Shown: positions 44,256-53,629, numbered from the stretch's first letter. The stretch: DNA of 64,000 nt from Pyxidicoccus sp. MSG2 (GCF_026626705.1 NZ_JAPNKC010000001.1:3906001-3970000), one strand, 5' to 3'. The notes: generated by a model from the sequence alone, not told the origin. Translations and numbers: made by a program.

Positions 44256-45221
44256 TTCAAGGCGCGAGACACGGCGGGAGGACGCGCCAGCCGTCGATTC
44301 CCCTGGCGCCGTCGAAGGCGCCACCGTGGGGCCGCCAGGCATCATGGAGGGAGGCTGGGTGGTACCTGAAGGAGGAGCATCCGTGCCCCGAGGCCCGGAG
44401 TCCGCGGCAGGCGCCAGGGCTCGCCAGAGAAACGCGGCCGAGGCGAGGACCTCGGCTTCAGTCACCTGCACGCCCTCCTCGGCCGGCGCGCGTACCAGTT
44501 CCATCAGCGCGCCCCATACCAGGCCCTCGCCCACGCGGGCGCTTCCAGGAGCCAGCGCGCCCTCACGCTCGCCCTGCTCCAGAATCTCGCGCACCAGCGC
44601 CCTCGCCGCCCTGCCGTGTGACTGCGGCCCCAGGGCGCGCGGCGCGCGAGGTCTGGAGGACTGGAGCGAATGCGTCCCCAGGTCATCTGCCCCGGGGCCG
44701 TCTGGCGCATACGGCTCCAGGACATCTGGCTCGGAGTCATCTGGGGCATACGCCTCCAGCGCCTCGGGCCCGAAAGCCTCGGGCGCATGCGCAGCGGGAG
44801 CGTCGGACGGGAGTGGCCCGAGGGAGCGCGGCACATACGGCGTGAGAGCGTAGCGCGCATGAGGTCCAGGGACCTGCGGGTGCCAGTGCAGGAACGTGAA
44901 GGCGAAAAGGCCGGGTTCATCCAGGGCCGCACCGACCAGCTCCCACCAGAAGGAGAAGAAGGCCTGGCGGAAGTCCACGCCCTCCCTGCCGTGCTCACAC
45001 TCGAAGCCGCTGCGCGCCCGGATGCACAGGGCACTCTCCGCGAAATCCCGCACCGCCAGCGCGAAGCCATGCTTGCTGCCGTAGCGCCGGTAGAGGGTGC
45101 CCACCGACATGCGCAGCGCCCGGGCCAGCTCCGAGGCCTGCACGTGCTCGTACCCCCGACGCGCCAGCAACACCGCCGCCTCGCACATGGCGTCGGCGCG
45201 CATCTGCTCCAGAATCCCCAT
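44256..45221 (-). CDS. TetR-family regulator with no stop in the expected place
   Basis: Start ATG 45221 (MGILEQMRAD) after AAGGGGA. The TetR helix-turn-helix is clear (~10-56: 'MCEAAVLLARRGYEHVQASELARALRMSVGTLYRRYGSKHGFAL'). Residues ~136-200 are an odd Ala/Pro/Asp-rich insert with repeats of 'PEALEAYAPD'. The recognisable domain ends near residue 272 (base ~44400). The frame has no stop until 43002, running antisense over the rhodanese and into the MocR gene; I cut the entry at the rhodanese end. A frameshift, sequencing error or true read-through is possible. A perfect palindrome 41 bp upstream is the likely operator. Confidence 0.65.
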
Positions 45222-45261
45222 TCCCCTTCCCCTTACCCCGCCCCCGCGGGCGACCGACGGC

Positions 45262-45281
45262 TGGAAGGAACGTTCCTTCCA
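45262..45281. promoter_or_regulatory. Perfect 20-bp palindrome, candidate TetR operator
   Basis: TGGAAGGAACGTTCCTTCCA, exactly self-complementary, 41 bp upstream of the TetR start. A second small palindrome CTACC-G-GGTAG lies at 45293-45303. Position and symmetry fit autoregulation by the adjacent TetR protein. Confidence 0.65.
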
Positions 45282-45457
45282 CGCGCTCCTGTCTACCGGG
45301 TAGGTCTGACATGGAGGGGCAACCGGTGGCGGAGGCCTGGGCGGGAACAGCTCGCGACGCTGGCACAGGCACGGCGTGTTCCACGTCTCACCACCTGTGT
45401 GGACCGTGAGAACTCGAGAGCCCCGCAGCCCGGCGCGGGCCTCCTTCGAGCCCTGGG

Positions 45458-46606
45458 TCAGTAGACGCCAATCAGGTGGATCTGCACCCTGGGGTTGCCG
45501 AGGAACTCCTTCAACCGCCACCGGCTCCGCATCCCGTCGTCGTGGATGCCCACGCCGCCGTCGCTGGGGGCGTCTGCCTGGGCGAGGGCCTCGCGGAGCT
45601 GGGAAACGGCCCACTCGTCGAACTTCGGGTCGCCGGAGCCTTCAATCACCTGCAGGTCCAGCACCTTCCCGTCGCGGGCCTGGCGGACCTCGACGACGGC
45701 GGCGAGCGCCAGGATGGGCTCGGTGACGTCTACCATGAACATGTTCGCGGCGCGTCCCGCCTCCACGGCGGCCTGGAACCGGTTGCGCTGCTCCAGGCGA
45801 TGGTCGCGCTCCTTCGGGGCGTAGGGGCTGCCCGTCTTGCCAAAGCGCTCGATGGCCTCCACCTGCTCGCGCTTCATCCGCGAGGCGAGCACCTTCAGGT
45901 CCGGCGGCGGTGGATTGACCAACTCCTTCGAGAAGTCCTTCTGCAGCTTCGCGAAGTACGGCGAGGGCGCCCCGCTCTCCGCGCGCGCCGACGCCAGCGA
46001 GTCCTTGGCCCAGCCATCCACCTTCTCGCGCGCCTCCTCCGCCTGCTGCCGCGCGATGACCTTCGGGTCGGGCACCTCTCCCGTGTTGCGCAACGTCCGT
46101 CCCGTCGAGGGTGGCTTTCCCGTCAGCCCCTCACCCAGCAGATGCCCCGGCACCAGGATGGGCCGCTCCGCCCGCTCTTCCGCGGGAGCATACGGCGCGT
46201 CCGACTTCGGGGGTTCCGCCTTCGCGGTCGCGTCGTCCTGTCCGGTCTTCGCTTCCGACGGCGTGTCCTGCCGGGAAGCGCCCGACTCCGGGGGCGAGGT
46301 CGCCACCTGGGGTTCCGGTGTCCCTGACTCCGATGGCGAAGGGCGCTCGGCCTGGTGCCGGGGAGGAGCCGTCACACGGCCGGGCGGCCGCACGGCCGCA
46401 CCGGGAGCAGCCGGCGCCGTCGTCTTTGGGGGCGTGTGCAGGACTTCGAGCTCCACCACCTGCGTCGACGGCTGCTCCGGAAGCCGGGCGGACGGGACCC
46501 GCGACAGCGCGAACAAGAGCGCTGCGTGCAGGAGCACCGAGAGCAGCAGTGTGAGGCCCAGCCGGGAGCGACGCGACACAAGAGTCAGCTTGCCTCGCCG
46601 GGCCAT
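45458..46606 (-). CDS. TonB-family energy-transducer-like protein
   Basis: A 382-residue protein. One N-terminal membrane helix (~14-34, 'SRLGLTLLLSVLLHAALLFALS') follows a basic start. A long Pro/Glu/Ser-rich region (~45-160) would span the periplasm. The C-terminal part (~290-382) resembles the TonB C-terminal fold ('PILALAAVVEVRQARDGKVLDLQVIEGSGDPKFDEWAVSQLREAL'). TonB couples inner-membrane energy to outer-membrane receptors, one of which lies at the right window edge. No exbBD genes are adjacent. It is upstream of the TetR gene on the same strand, 236 bp away. Confidence 0.82.
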   Translation of the reverse strand: MARRGKLTLVSRRSRLGLTLLLSVLLHAALLFALSRVPSARLPEQPSTQVVELEVLHTPPKTTAPAAPGAAVRPPGRVTAPPRHQAERPSPSESGTPEPQVATSPPESGASRQDTPSEAKTGQDDATAKAEPPKSDAPYAPAEERAERPILVPGHLLGEGLTGKPPSTGRTLRNTGEVPDPKVIARQQAEEAREKVDGWAKDSLASARAESGAPSPYFAKLQKDFSKELVNPPPPDLKVLASRMKREQVEAIERFGKTGSPYAPKERDHRLEQRNRFQAAVEAGRAANMFMVDVTEPILALAAVVEVRQARDGKVLDLQVIEGSGDPKFDEWAVSQLREALAQADAPSDGGVGIHDDGMRSRWRLKEFLGNPRVQIHLIGVY

Positions 46607-46917
46607 CCGCGTGAAGCGCCCCGAGGTCCGGGTGTTGACCCGTCACGCCGTCCTGCCTGCCGGGCAGTTCCGCCGTCATATTGCGCCGCTCCCCGCAAGA
46701 CATCCCCTGCGTCCCCGCCCGCTCCGAGGTACGCGAGCTGTCCCGACGATTCCCCAGACCCGGAAAGCCAGCATGGGGTCGGCCGCGGGCAGCCAAGAAC
46801 CGGGCGCGGTCCGCGTCCACCGGAGGTGCCGCCTGGCGCCGGCCGCATGCGGTTTCTTGCGTGCCTCGAGCGCGGCGCCGGCCGCGTCCATGGGCAGTCC
46901 CGCCTAGAGTCAGCCGC
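46607..46917. other. Divergent promoter region, 311 bp
   Basis: This lies between the divergent TonB-like and lipoprotein genes. No gene is supported. A 12-bp sequence GGCGCCGGCCGC occurs twice in direct orientation (46835-46846 and 46874-46885) upstream of the lipoprotein start; in G+C-rich DNA this may be chance. Confidence 0.45.
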
Positions 46918-48723
46918 ATGCAGTCCTTGCTCCGTGTCCTGCTCGCGTTGCTCCTGCCTGCCCTGTCGTCCTGCGCGACTGGCGCCCCTCCCGCGGATGA
47001 CGCGGGGGTGCCAGATGCGGGTGCGAGGCTGGAGGGTCCACGCGCGCTCCAGGTCCGCGTGCTCGGCCCCGACGGAGTGCCCCTTCCGGGCAGCCATGTG
47101 CAGGTCGTCTCCGAGTCGCTGGACGCCACCAACGTCTGGCTCCAGACGAACGACCGTGGAGAGGCGGGCCACGCGGCTCCCCCGCCCGGCCGCTATCGGG
47201 TGCTGGCCTTCTGGGTGGAGAAGGAACAGTTCCAGCGCTACGCGTGGCAGGACTTCGAATCAGGCCCCGGCACGGACGACCTGCGCATGGAGCTCCGCTT
47301 CCCGCAGCGCTCCGCGACCCCCATCTCGGGACGGGTGCGGAGGTTGGATGGGCAGCCCGTGGCCGGAGCCACGGTGGAGGCCTGGCAGCATTTCCCCTCC
47401 GTGCCGCTGGACGGAGACCTCCTCCGCAACACGTCCGCGCCTCGGGAGCTGGCAACGGCCACGACGGACGCCGAGGGCCGCTTCACGCTGGAGCCCTTTC
47501 GAGAGGGAGAGTACGGGCTCCACATCCAACACCAGGAGGGCCTGGGTGATGCCACGGCTCGAACGGGAGGCCCCGCGCCCGACATCGTGCTGGCCCCCCG
47601 CTGCGTGAGGAGCGCCGCCGGCCGCGTGGTCGACGAGCAGGGCACTCCGCTCAAGAGCTTCGAGGTGGGCTCGAGGCGCGTGCGCGACGCGAAGGGGCGC
47701 TTCCAGCTCGGGTCCACCTGCTTCACCCACATCGAGTCCGCCGGCTTCGTGTCCCAGGAACTTCCGCTCCTCGGCCTGAAGTCACTGCATGCGGAGCTGC
47801 CAGACATCGTGCTCGAGCGGGGACGCCCGCTCACGGGCCGCGTCGTGGGCCCGGATGGCAAGCCGGTGGAGTCGGTGGACCTCCGCGCGAGCTGGAATGG
47901 AGCCAGGGGCGGCGCCGACTCGACGAGCACGGATGCCTCCGGCCGCTTCTCCCTCGGACCGGTGCCGGTGGGCCGGGAAGTGGCACTCTGGACGAAGTGG
48001 GACGACCGGCTCCTGCGGCAGCGCATCCCCGCCGGGAAGGACGGGAAGGTCGAGGTCCAATTTCCCTCGGAGGACTCCCGCCTGGAGGTCCTCGTGAGGG
48101 ACGCGCGGGGAGCGCCCCTCGCGGGCATGAACGTCATGGCGGAGGGCACGTGGGGCCTCCTCACCTTGCGTACGGACGGCGCGGGCCGTGCCGTCCACGG
48201 CGTGCCCGCGGGGAGCTACGAGGTCCGCGCCACCCACAAGCCCTCCATGCGCCGGGCGGGGCCGCGCGTCCCGTACCGCTTCGCCCCGGTGCGCGTGGAG
48301 GTCTCCCCCGAGAACAGCGCCACCGTCGTCGTCCAGGCCTCGCAAGGCGCCGGGCGGCTCCGAGTGCTGCTCCCCGAGTCGACGCACTACGACGCCATCT
48401 TCGTCGTTCCCGGCGCGCACGACTGGCCCGCCGACATCCCGGGCTGGGTCAAGCTCGTGGAGCACCCGCTGATCGAGAACATGAGCACGGACATGCGGGA
48501 GCAATACTCGGGGGGCATCATCTATTACGAGTCGCAGAACGACTTCAGCGAGCTGGTGCCGGGGCCCTACACCATCTTCGCCAGGAACCCGCGCGATGAC
48601 GGCCCGGGCCTGCTCCTCTACCGCGAGGTCGTCCAGGTCGACGGCCGTGGGCGGCAGGTCGTCCAGGTCCGCTTCGAGGGTGATGGCTCGCGCAGGCTGC
48701 CTGAAGCGTCCACGCCTCAGTAG
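46918..48723 (+). CDS. Lipoprotein with carboxypeptidase-regulatory-like repeats
   Basis: A 601-residue protein from ATG 46918 (MQSLLRVLL). Lipobox LSSC gives Cys19. The body is a row of about five ~80-residue beta-sandwich domains of the carboxypeptidase-regulatory/CnaB type. Each has the pattern 'V.G.DG.PVxGATV.......TT.DAEGRF.L.P..EGEY.L'. Such domains bind or space out other parts on the cell surface; no enzyme motif is visible. Its 3' end overlaps the convergent DUF4442 gene by 7 bp. Confidence 0.85.
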   Translation: MQSLLRVLLALLLPALSSCATGAPPADDAGVPDAGARLEGPRALQVRVLGPDGVPLPGSHVQVVSESLDATNVWLQTNDRGEAGHAAPPPGRYRVLAFWVEKEQFQRYAWQDFESGPGTDDLRMELRFPQRSATPISGRVRRLDGQPVAGATVEAWQHFPSVPLDGDLLRNTSAPRELATATTDAEGRFTLEPFREGEYGLHIQHQEGLGDATARTGGPAPDIVLAPRCVRSAAGRVVDEQGTPLKSFEVGSRRVRDAKGRFQLGSTCFTHIESAGFVSQELPLLGLKSLHAELPDIVLERGRPLTGRVVGPDGKPVESVDLRASWNGARGGADSTSTDASGRFSLGPVPVGREVALWTKWDDRLLRQRIPAGKDGKVEVQFPSEDSRLEVLVRDARGAPLAGMNVMAEGTWGLLTLRTDGAGRAVHGVPAGSYEVRATHKPSMRRAGPRVPYRFAPVRVEVSPENSATVVVQASQGAGRLRVLLPESTHYDAIFVVPGAHDWPADIPGWVKLVEHPLIENMSTDMREQYSGGIIYYESQNDFSELVPGPYTIFARNPRDDGPGLLLYREVVQVDGRGRQVVQVRFEGDGSRRLPEASTPQ

Positions 48724-49208
48724 CGCTTGAGGACCGCGAGGAAGCGCGCGTCCGCGATGTGCCTGCCCTCGAAGTCCTCCAGCCGCACGGGCACCCACTC
48801 GCGGGCCTTGTCGTTCTTCTCGCGGAGGGCGGCGTCCAGCGTGGTGAAGAGCTCGGCGGGCGGCTCGCAGATGGCGCGCACGCCGCCCTTCGCCTTGGCG
48901 TGGAAGGACACCTCCACCTTGTCCACCAGCGCGTTGTAGCGGCCCGGCGGGAAGCGGCGGAAGAGCCACAGCCCCATCGTCAACTCCATCACCGTCACCT
49001 GCACGCCCAGGTACACGCCGCCCACGTGGTTGCGCGTGCGTCGCTTGAGGGGCACGGACGCGCGCGTCCTCGCGTCGGACGCCTCCTCCACCTTGAAGCC
49101 CATCACCGCCGACAGCGGGATGATGTTCTTCACCGCCACCGTCATCAGGGCATTCGCCGCCGCCGGCGACACCTGGCGCAGCCGTTCCACGAGGTCGAGC
49201 GCGAGCAT
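48717..49208 (-). CDS. DUF4442 hot-dog thioesterase-like protein
   Basis: A 163-residue protein of the DUF4442/PaaI-like hot-dog fold: 'IPLSAVMGFKVEEASDARTRASVPLKRRTRNHVGGVYLGVQVTVMELTMGLWLFRRF' and 'KVEVSFHAKAKGGVRAICE'. The Asn-His-Val-Gly-Gly stretch is where thioesterase hot-dogs place their catalytic helix. Acyl-CoA hydrolysis is likely but unproven for this subgroup. It is divergent from the amine oxidase gene. Confidence 0.8.
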   Translation of the reverse strand: MLALDLVERLRQVSPAAANALMTVAVKNIIPLSAVMGFKVEEASDARTRASVPLKRRTRNHVGGVYLGVQVTVMELTMGLWLFRRFPPGRYNALVDKVEVSFHAKAKGGVRAICEPPAELFTTLDAALREKNDKAREWVPVRLEDFEGRHIADARFLAVLKRY

Positions 49209-49365
49209 GGCTCCTCACCATCCATCCACAACGAAGGGCCACCATCGTAGCGCCAGCACGGATGGAAGCACGGCCTCGAGTGGACCCCGGCACTCCATGT
49301 CCGGTGCGGGCACCCCGTGGCGCGCGCCTCTTGCGCCCGGCATAGAGTCCCGCCCCGGAGGGCAC

Positions 49366-50757
49366 ATGGACGCGAGCGGAGCGGATGTCGTCATCGTGGG
49401 CGCGGGGGTGGCGGGGCTCACCGCCGCGCGGGCGCTCTCGCGGACCGGGTTCTCCGTCGCCGTGCTCGAAGCCCGGGAGCGCGTCGGTGGACGCACGCTC
49501 ACCCAGTCCCTCGGGGGTGAGGCCGTGGACCTCGGCGGCCAGTGGGTGGGCCCCCAACAGCGCCATGTGCTGCGCCTCGCGGACGAACTGGGCCTCAAGC
49601 GCTTTCCGCAGCACCACCAGGGCACCAAGGTGCTCGACGTGCGCGGGGCGCTGCGCACCTATCGCGGCCAGGTACCGTCGCTGCCACTGCTGTCGCTGCT
49701 GGACCTCCAGCGCATCATCTGGAAGCTGGACGGCCTGTCGAAGCGCGTCCCCCGCGAGCGCCCGGACGCCGCGCCCCGCGCCGCCGAGTGGGACGCCCTC
49801 ACGCTGGAGGAATGGAAGCAGCGCCACGTGCCCACGTGGGGCGCCCGCGCCGCGCTGGACATCGCCACCCGCGCCGTCTTCGGCGCCGAGCCCTCGGAAT
49901 TGTCCTTCCTCCACTTCCTCTTCTACATCCACTCCAACAACGGCCTCATGCCCCTCACCACCATCGAGGGCGGCGCCCAGGCCGAGCGCTTCAAGGGCGG
50001 CGCCCAGACGCTCAGCCTCCGCATGGCCTCTGAGTTGGGCGGAAGCGTCCACCTCTCCACCCCCGTACACGCCGTGCTCCAGGACGCGGACGGCGTCACC
50101 GTCACCGCCGGGGATGGCCGGACGTGGCGCGCGCGCTACGCGGTGGTCGCCGTACCGCCCGCGCTGGCCGAGCGCATCGACTTCGGCGCCGCCCTCCCCG
50201 CCGGGCGCCGCCGCGCCCACGCGGACATTCCCATGGGCAGCGTCATCAAGGTGGTGGCCACTTACGAGCGCCCCTTCTGGCGTGAGGCCGGCTTCTCCGG
50301 CGAGGCCGTGAGCGACACCGGCCCCGTGCGCCTGTGCTTCGACGACTGCGGCGCGGACGGCCACCATCCCGCCCTGGTGGGCTTCTTCCTCGGAGAGACG
50401 GCGCGCGCGTGGACGGGGCGTCCTCCGGAGGAGCGGCGGCGCGCCGCGCTGGACTCCTTCGCGCGCTTCTTCGGCCCCCAGGCCCTGAAGCCCACCGCCG
50501 TCGCGGACCTGGACTGGATTGCCGAGCCCTGGAGCAAGGGCTGCTACGTGGGCCTCCCCCGCCCCGGCACCCTCACCGCCATTGGCGAGGCCCTGCGCGC
50601 CCCCTTCGGCCGCGTCCACTGGGCGGGCACCGAGACGGCCCTCGAGGGCTGTGGCTACATCGACGGCGCGGTGGAGTCCGGCGAGCGCGCGGCCACGGAG
50701 TTGTCCGCACGGCTGGCCGCTCCCGGGGACGTGGGCGTCCGGGGCCGCGCCGTGTGA
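49366..50757 (+). CDS. FAD-dependent amine oxidase (monoamine oxidase-like)
   Basis: A 463-residue protein from ATG 49366 after GGAGGG. The N-terminal FAD motif is 'VVIVGAGVAGLTAARALSRTGFSVAVLEARERVGGRT', followed by 'GGQWVGPQQ'. The C-terminal FAD part is 'VHWAGTETALEGCGYIDGAVESGERAA'. The usual Cys of MAO that links flavin covalently is at or near 'SKGCYVG'. It oxidises an amine to an imine or aldehyde with H2O2 release, and the substrate is unknown. Dps, an H2O2-detoxifying ferritin, lies next, about 95 bp downstream. Confidence 0.9.
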   Translation: MDASGADVVIVGAGVAGLTAARALSRTGFSVAVLEARERVGGRTLTQSLGGEAVDLGGQWVGPQQRHVLRLADELGLKRFPQHHQGTKVLDVRGALRTYRGQVPSLPLLSLLDLQRIIWKLDGLSKRVPRERPDAAPRAAEWDALTLEEWKQRHVPTWGARAALDIATRAVFGAEPSELSFLHFLFYIHSNNGLMPLTTIEGGAQAERFKGGAQTLSLRMASELGGSVHLSTPVHAVLQDADGVTVTAGDGRTWRARYAVVAVPPALAERIDFGAALPAGRRRAHADIPMGSVIKVVATYERPFWREAGFSGEAVSDTGPVRLCFDDCGADGHHPALVGFFLGETARAWTGRPPEERRRAALDSFARFFGPQALKPTAVADLDWIAEPWSKGCYVGLPRPGTLTAIGEALRAPFGRVHWAGTETALEGCGYIDGAVESGERAATELSARLAAPGDVGVRGRAV

Positions 50758-50851
50758 GGCCTGGCCGCCTGCCCTCCAGCCGTCGCGGCGTGGATTGGCG
50801 TCCCCCGGGGCCATCCCCACCCTTGGGGGGCCCTCTGGAGGAGGCCGGAAC

Positions 50852-51394
50852 ATGAACTTTCCCAGTCACGTGAATCTCCCCGCCGACGCGCGCGAAGAGC
50901 TCATCGATTCCCTCAACATCCTGCTGGCCGATTCCATCGACCTGCACTGGCAGATAAAGCAGGCCCACTGGAACATCCGCGGCAAGCACTTCTACAGCCG
51001 CCACGAGTTGTTCGACGAGCTGGCCAAGCACGCGCGCAAGCAGGCCGACGCGTTCGCCGAGCGCGCCGGCACCCTGGGCGGCTACGCCGAGGGCACCATC
51101 CGCCTCGCCGCGAAGAACAGCGAGCTGCCCGAATACGACTTGCAGGCCGTGGACGGCGACGCGCACCTGCGCGCCCTGGTGGACCGCTTCGCGCGCTACG
51201 GGGCCAGCATCCGCAACGGCATCCACCGCTCCGAGGAGCTGAATGACCCCGTCACCGTGGACCTGCTCACGCAGTCGCTGGGCGAGGTGGAGTTGGACCT
51301 GTGGTTCCTGGAGAGCCACCTGCACGGCGACGTGCGAGCCAACGCGCGCCGCGGCGCCGGGGAAGAAGCCGGCTCCCGGCCCCCCAACGCCTGA
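50852..51394 (+). CDS. dps: Dps-family ferritin-like DNA/iron protein
   Basis: A 180-residue protein from ATG 50852 after GGAGGAGG. The Dps signature is 'ADSIDLHWQIKQAHWNIRGKHFYSRHELFDELAKHARKQADAFAERAGTLGG', holding the ferroxidase ligands (His, His, Asp, Glu). Dps shells take up Fe(II) using H2O2 and can coat DNA. The C-terminal tail is Arg/Gly-rich ('RANARRGAGEEAGSRPP') and could bind DNA. It probably protects against peroxide, and its position after an H2O2-making oxidase is suggestive. Confidence 0.92.
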   Translation: MNFPSHVNLPADAREELIDSLNILLADSIDLHWQIKQAHWNIRGKHFYSRHELFDELAKHARKQADAFAERAGTLGGYAEGTIRLAAKNSELPEYDLQAVDGDAHLRALVDRFARYGASIRNGIHRSEELNDPVTVDLLTQSLGEVELDLWFLESHLHGDVRANARRGAGEEAGSRPPNA

Positions 51395-51493
51395 CGGGCA
51401 ATGAGCAGAAGGCACCGCCGCGCTCGCGGTTGGGCGAGCGCGCGGGCCGGCTCCGGCGTATAGAAGGCGTCCTCTCGCGACGGAGGACGCTTT

Positions 51494-52354
51494 TTGACTT
51501 CACAGACGCGGATGGACGGGAAGGTCTGCCTCATCACCGGAGCCTCCGGCGGCATCGGCCTGGAGGCGGCCAAGGCGCTGGCGGGCCTGGGCGCCACGGT
51601 GGTGCTGGTGGGCCGTGACGCGACGCGCACCGAGGCCGCCGTCAGCGCCGTGCGCGCCGCCGCCCCCGGCGCGAAGGTGGAGTGGCTGAAGGCCGACCTC
51701 GCCTCGCTCCAGTCCGTGCGCGAGCTGGCCGCCACCTTCAAGGCCCGCTACCCGCGGCTGGACGTGCTGCTGAACAACGCGGGCCTCATCCTCGACAACC
51801 GCGAGGTGACGGGGGACGGACTGGAGGGCACGATGGCCACCAACCACTTCGCGCCCTTCCTCCTCACGAATCTGCTGCTGGACGTGCTCAAGGCCAGCGC
51901 CCCGGCTCGCGTCGTCACCGTCTCCTCGGACGCCCACCGCGTCGGCAGGATGGACCTCGCGGACCTCCAGAGCGAGCGCGACTATGCCTCCTTCCGCGTG
52001 TACGGCACCTCCAAGCTGGCCAACATCCTGTTCACCCGCGCGCTGGCGAAGCGGCTGAAGGGGACGGGGGTGACGGCCAACTGTCTGCACCCCGGCGTGG
52101 TGCGCACGGGCTTCGGCCACAACACGAAGGGTTTCTTCCGCCACATCGTCAAGCTGGGCGCGCCGTTCATGCTTTCGGCGGAGAAGGGAGCGCGGACGTC
52201 CATCTACCTGGCGTCCTCGCCCGAAGTGGAGTCGGTGTCCGGGGAGTACTTCTACAAGTGCCGACCGAAGAAGGCGTCCTCCGCGGCCCGGGATGACGCC
52301 CTCGCGGAGCGGCTCTGGCAGGTGAGCGAGCAGCTCACGGGAGTGAAGGCATGA
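51494..52354 (+). CDS. Short-chain dehydrogenase/reductase (retinol-dehydrogenase-like)
   Basis: A 286-residue protein. I choose the TTG at 51494, because GGAGG lies seven bases before it and the ATG at 51512 has none. NAD(P) motif TGASGGIG (~18-25), NNAG in 'LLNNAGLILDN', Ser in 'VTVSSDAHRVG' and YGTSK catalytic Tyr/Lys are all present. The layout matches the WW-domain oxidoreductase/retinol-dehydrogenase-like SDRs. Its stop overlaps the ATG of the following GST (ATGA), so the two are co-translated. Substrate unknown. Confidence 0.9.
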   Translation: MTSQTRMDGKVCLITGASGGIGLEAAKALAGLGATVVLVGRDATRTEAAVSAVRAAAPGAKVEWLKADLASLQSVRELAATFKARYPRLDVLLNNAGLILDNREVTGDGLEGTMATNHFAPFLLTNLLLDVLKASAPARVVTVSSDAHRVGRMDLADLQSERDYASFRVYGTSKLANILFTRALAKRLKGTGVTANCLHPGVVRTGFGHNTKGFFRHIVKLGAPFMLSAEKGARTSIYLASSPEVESVSGEYFYKCRPKKASSAARDDALAERLWQVSEQLTGVKA

Positions 52355-52980
52355 TTGACCTGTACACGTTCGCTACGCCCAACGGGCGCAAGGTGTCCAT
52401 CGCGCTGGAAGAGATGGAGCTGCCCTACAACGTCAAGGTGGTGGACATCACGAAGGGCGACCAGTTCAAGCCCGAGTTCCTGGCCATCAACCCCAACAAC
52501 AAGATTCCGGCCATCGTCGACCACGCGCCGGTGGACCACCGGCCCCTGACTGTCTTCGAGTCCGGCGCCATCCTGCTCTACCTCGCGGAGAAGACGGGCA
52601 AGCTGCTGCCCTCCCACCCACGCGGCAAGGCCGAAGTCACGCAGTGGCTGATGTTCCAGATGGGCGGCATCGGCCCCATGCTCGGGCAGCTCGGCTACTT
52701 CACCCGCTTCAGCAAGGCGTACGTGCCGCACGCGATTGAGCGCTACCGCAATGAATCCAGGCGCATCCTCGGCGTGCTGGATGCGCAGCTCGGCCAGGGT
52801 GACTATGTGGCGGGCAAGTTCTCCATCGCGGACTGTGCCATCTACCCGTGGGTGGCGGGCGCGCGCGAGTACAACCCGGACCTCTTCCAGGGCCTGCGCA
52901 ACGTCCCGCAGTACCTGCACCGCGTGGGCAGCCGTCCCGCCGTGCAGCGCGGCATGAAGGTGCCGGAGCTGAAGAAGTAG
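52351..52980 (+). CDS. Glutathione S-transferase, YfcG/YghU-like
   Basis: A 209-residue protein with N-terminal 'IDLYTFATPNGRKVSIALEEMELPYNVKVVDI', 'INPNNKIPAIVD' and 'FESGAILLYLAEKTGKLLP', typical of Nu-class GSTs such as YfcG, which act as disulfide-bond reductases. The C-terminal helical domain has 'GDYVAGKFSIADCAIYPWV'. The start overlaps the SDR stop by ATGA. The pair may detoxify an electrophile or aldehyde; the substrate is unknown. Confidence 0.9.
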   Translation: MIDLYTFATPNGRKVSIALEEMELPYNVKVVDITKGDQFKPEFLAINPNNKIPAIVDHAPVDHRPLTVFESGAILLYLAEKTGKLLPSHPRGKAEVTQWLMFQMGGIGPMLGQLGYFTRFSKAYVPHAIERYRNESRRILGVLDAQLGQGDYVAGKFSIADCAIYPWVAGAREYNPDLFQGLRNVPQYLHRVGSRPAVQRGMKVPELKK

Positions 52981-53057
52981 CAGCGCCCGGGTGCAGGGCG
53001 GGCGGGCAGGCGGGGCAGGCGCGGGGCAGCGGAAGGCCGGTGCGTAGCTTGAAGCGC

Positions 53058-53561
53058 ATGATGGAACCGTCTGTCCCCTCGCGTCCCCGCCTCCTGCTCC
53101 GTGCCCTCGGGCCGGGGCTGGTGGGCGCCACGTCCCTGACGCTCGTCCACGAGGGTGCCCGCCGCGTGCTGGAGCACCCGCCCCGGATGGATGTGCCAGG
53201 CAAGCGCGCCCTGAAGAAGGGCCTCCGCTGGCTCGGCGGCAGGCCCGCGCACGGCCTGCGCCTGCACCGGCAGTCGCTCGCGGGGGATGCGTTGACCAAC
53301 ACCCTCTTCTACTCACTGGTGGCGCTGGGCCGGCCGAAGCGGCCGTACCTGCGCGGCGCGGTGCTGGGGCTGCTCGCGGGCCTGGGCGCGGTGGTGCTGC
53401 CGTCGTACCTGGGGCTGGGCCGAGGGCCCGCCCGCGCGCGGACGTCCACGTCGCTCTTCACCGTCGCCTGGTACACGCTGGGCGGGCTGGCCGCGGCGCG
53501 GGCCACACGCAGGCTCCTGGACGCGGCGCCACCCCTGGAGACGCATGGCCCTGGCTGGTAG
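53058..53561 (+). CDS. Small membrane protein of unknown function
   Basis: A 167-residue protein from ATG 53058. Hydrophobic segments at ~12-32 and ~95-117 ('YLRGAVLGLLAGLGAVVLPSYLGLG'), plus ~128-145, suggest two or three membrane helices. Basic loops lie between. Not recognised. A GTG/ATG choice is uncertain because no strong ribosome site precedes it. It sits between the SDR/GST pair and the pyrophosphatase on the same strand. Confidence 0.6.
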   Translation: MMEPSVPSRPRLLLRALGPGLVGATSLTLVHEGARRVLEHPPRMDVPGKRALKKGLRWLGGRPAHGLRLHRQSLAGDALTNTLFYSLVALGRPKRPYLRGAVLGLLAGLGAVVLPSYLGLGRGPARARTSTSLFTVAWYTLGGLAAARATRRLLDAAPPLETHGPGW

Positions 53562-53629
53562 GCCGCGCTCCTCGGGGGCGAGGGGTGGGTGCTTGCCCCG
53601 GGCGGTGATGCGGCCAACCTTGCCCGCAT

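Noticed and set aside
47782-50853. A 1023-residue open frame on the minus strand
   Set aside because: It overlaps the lipoprotein and amine oxidase genes, has shadow composition, and shows no motif.
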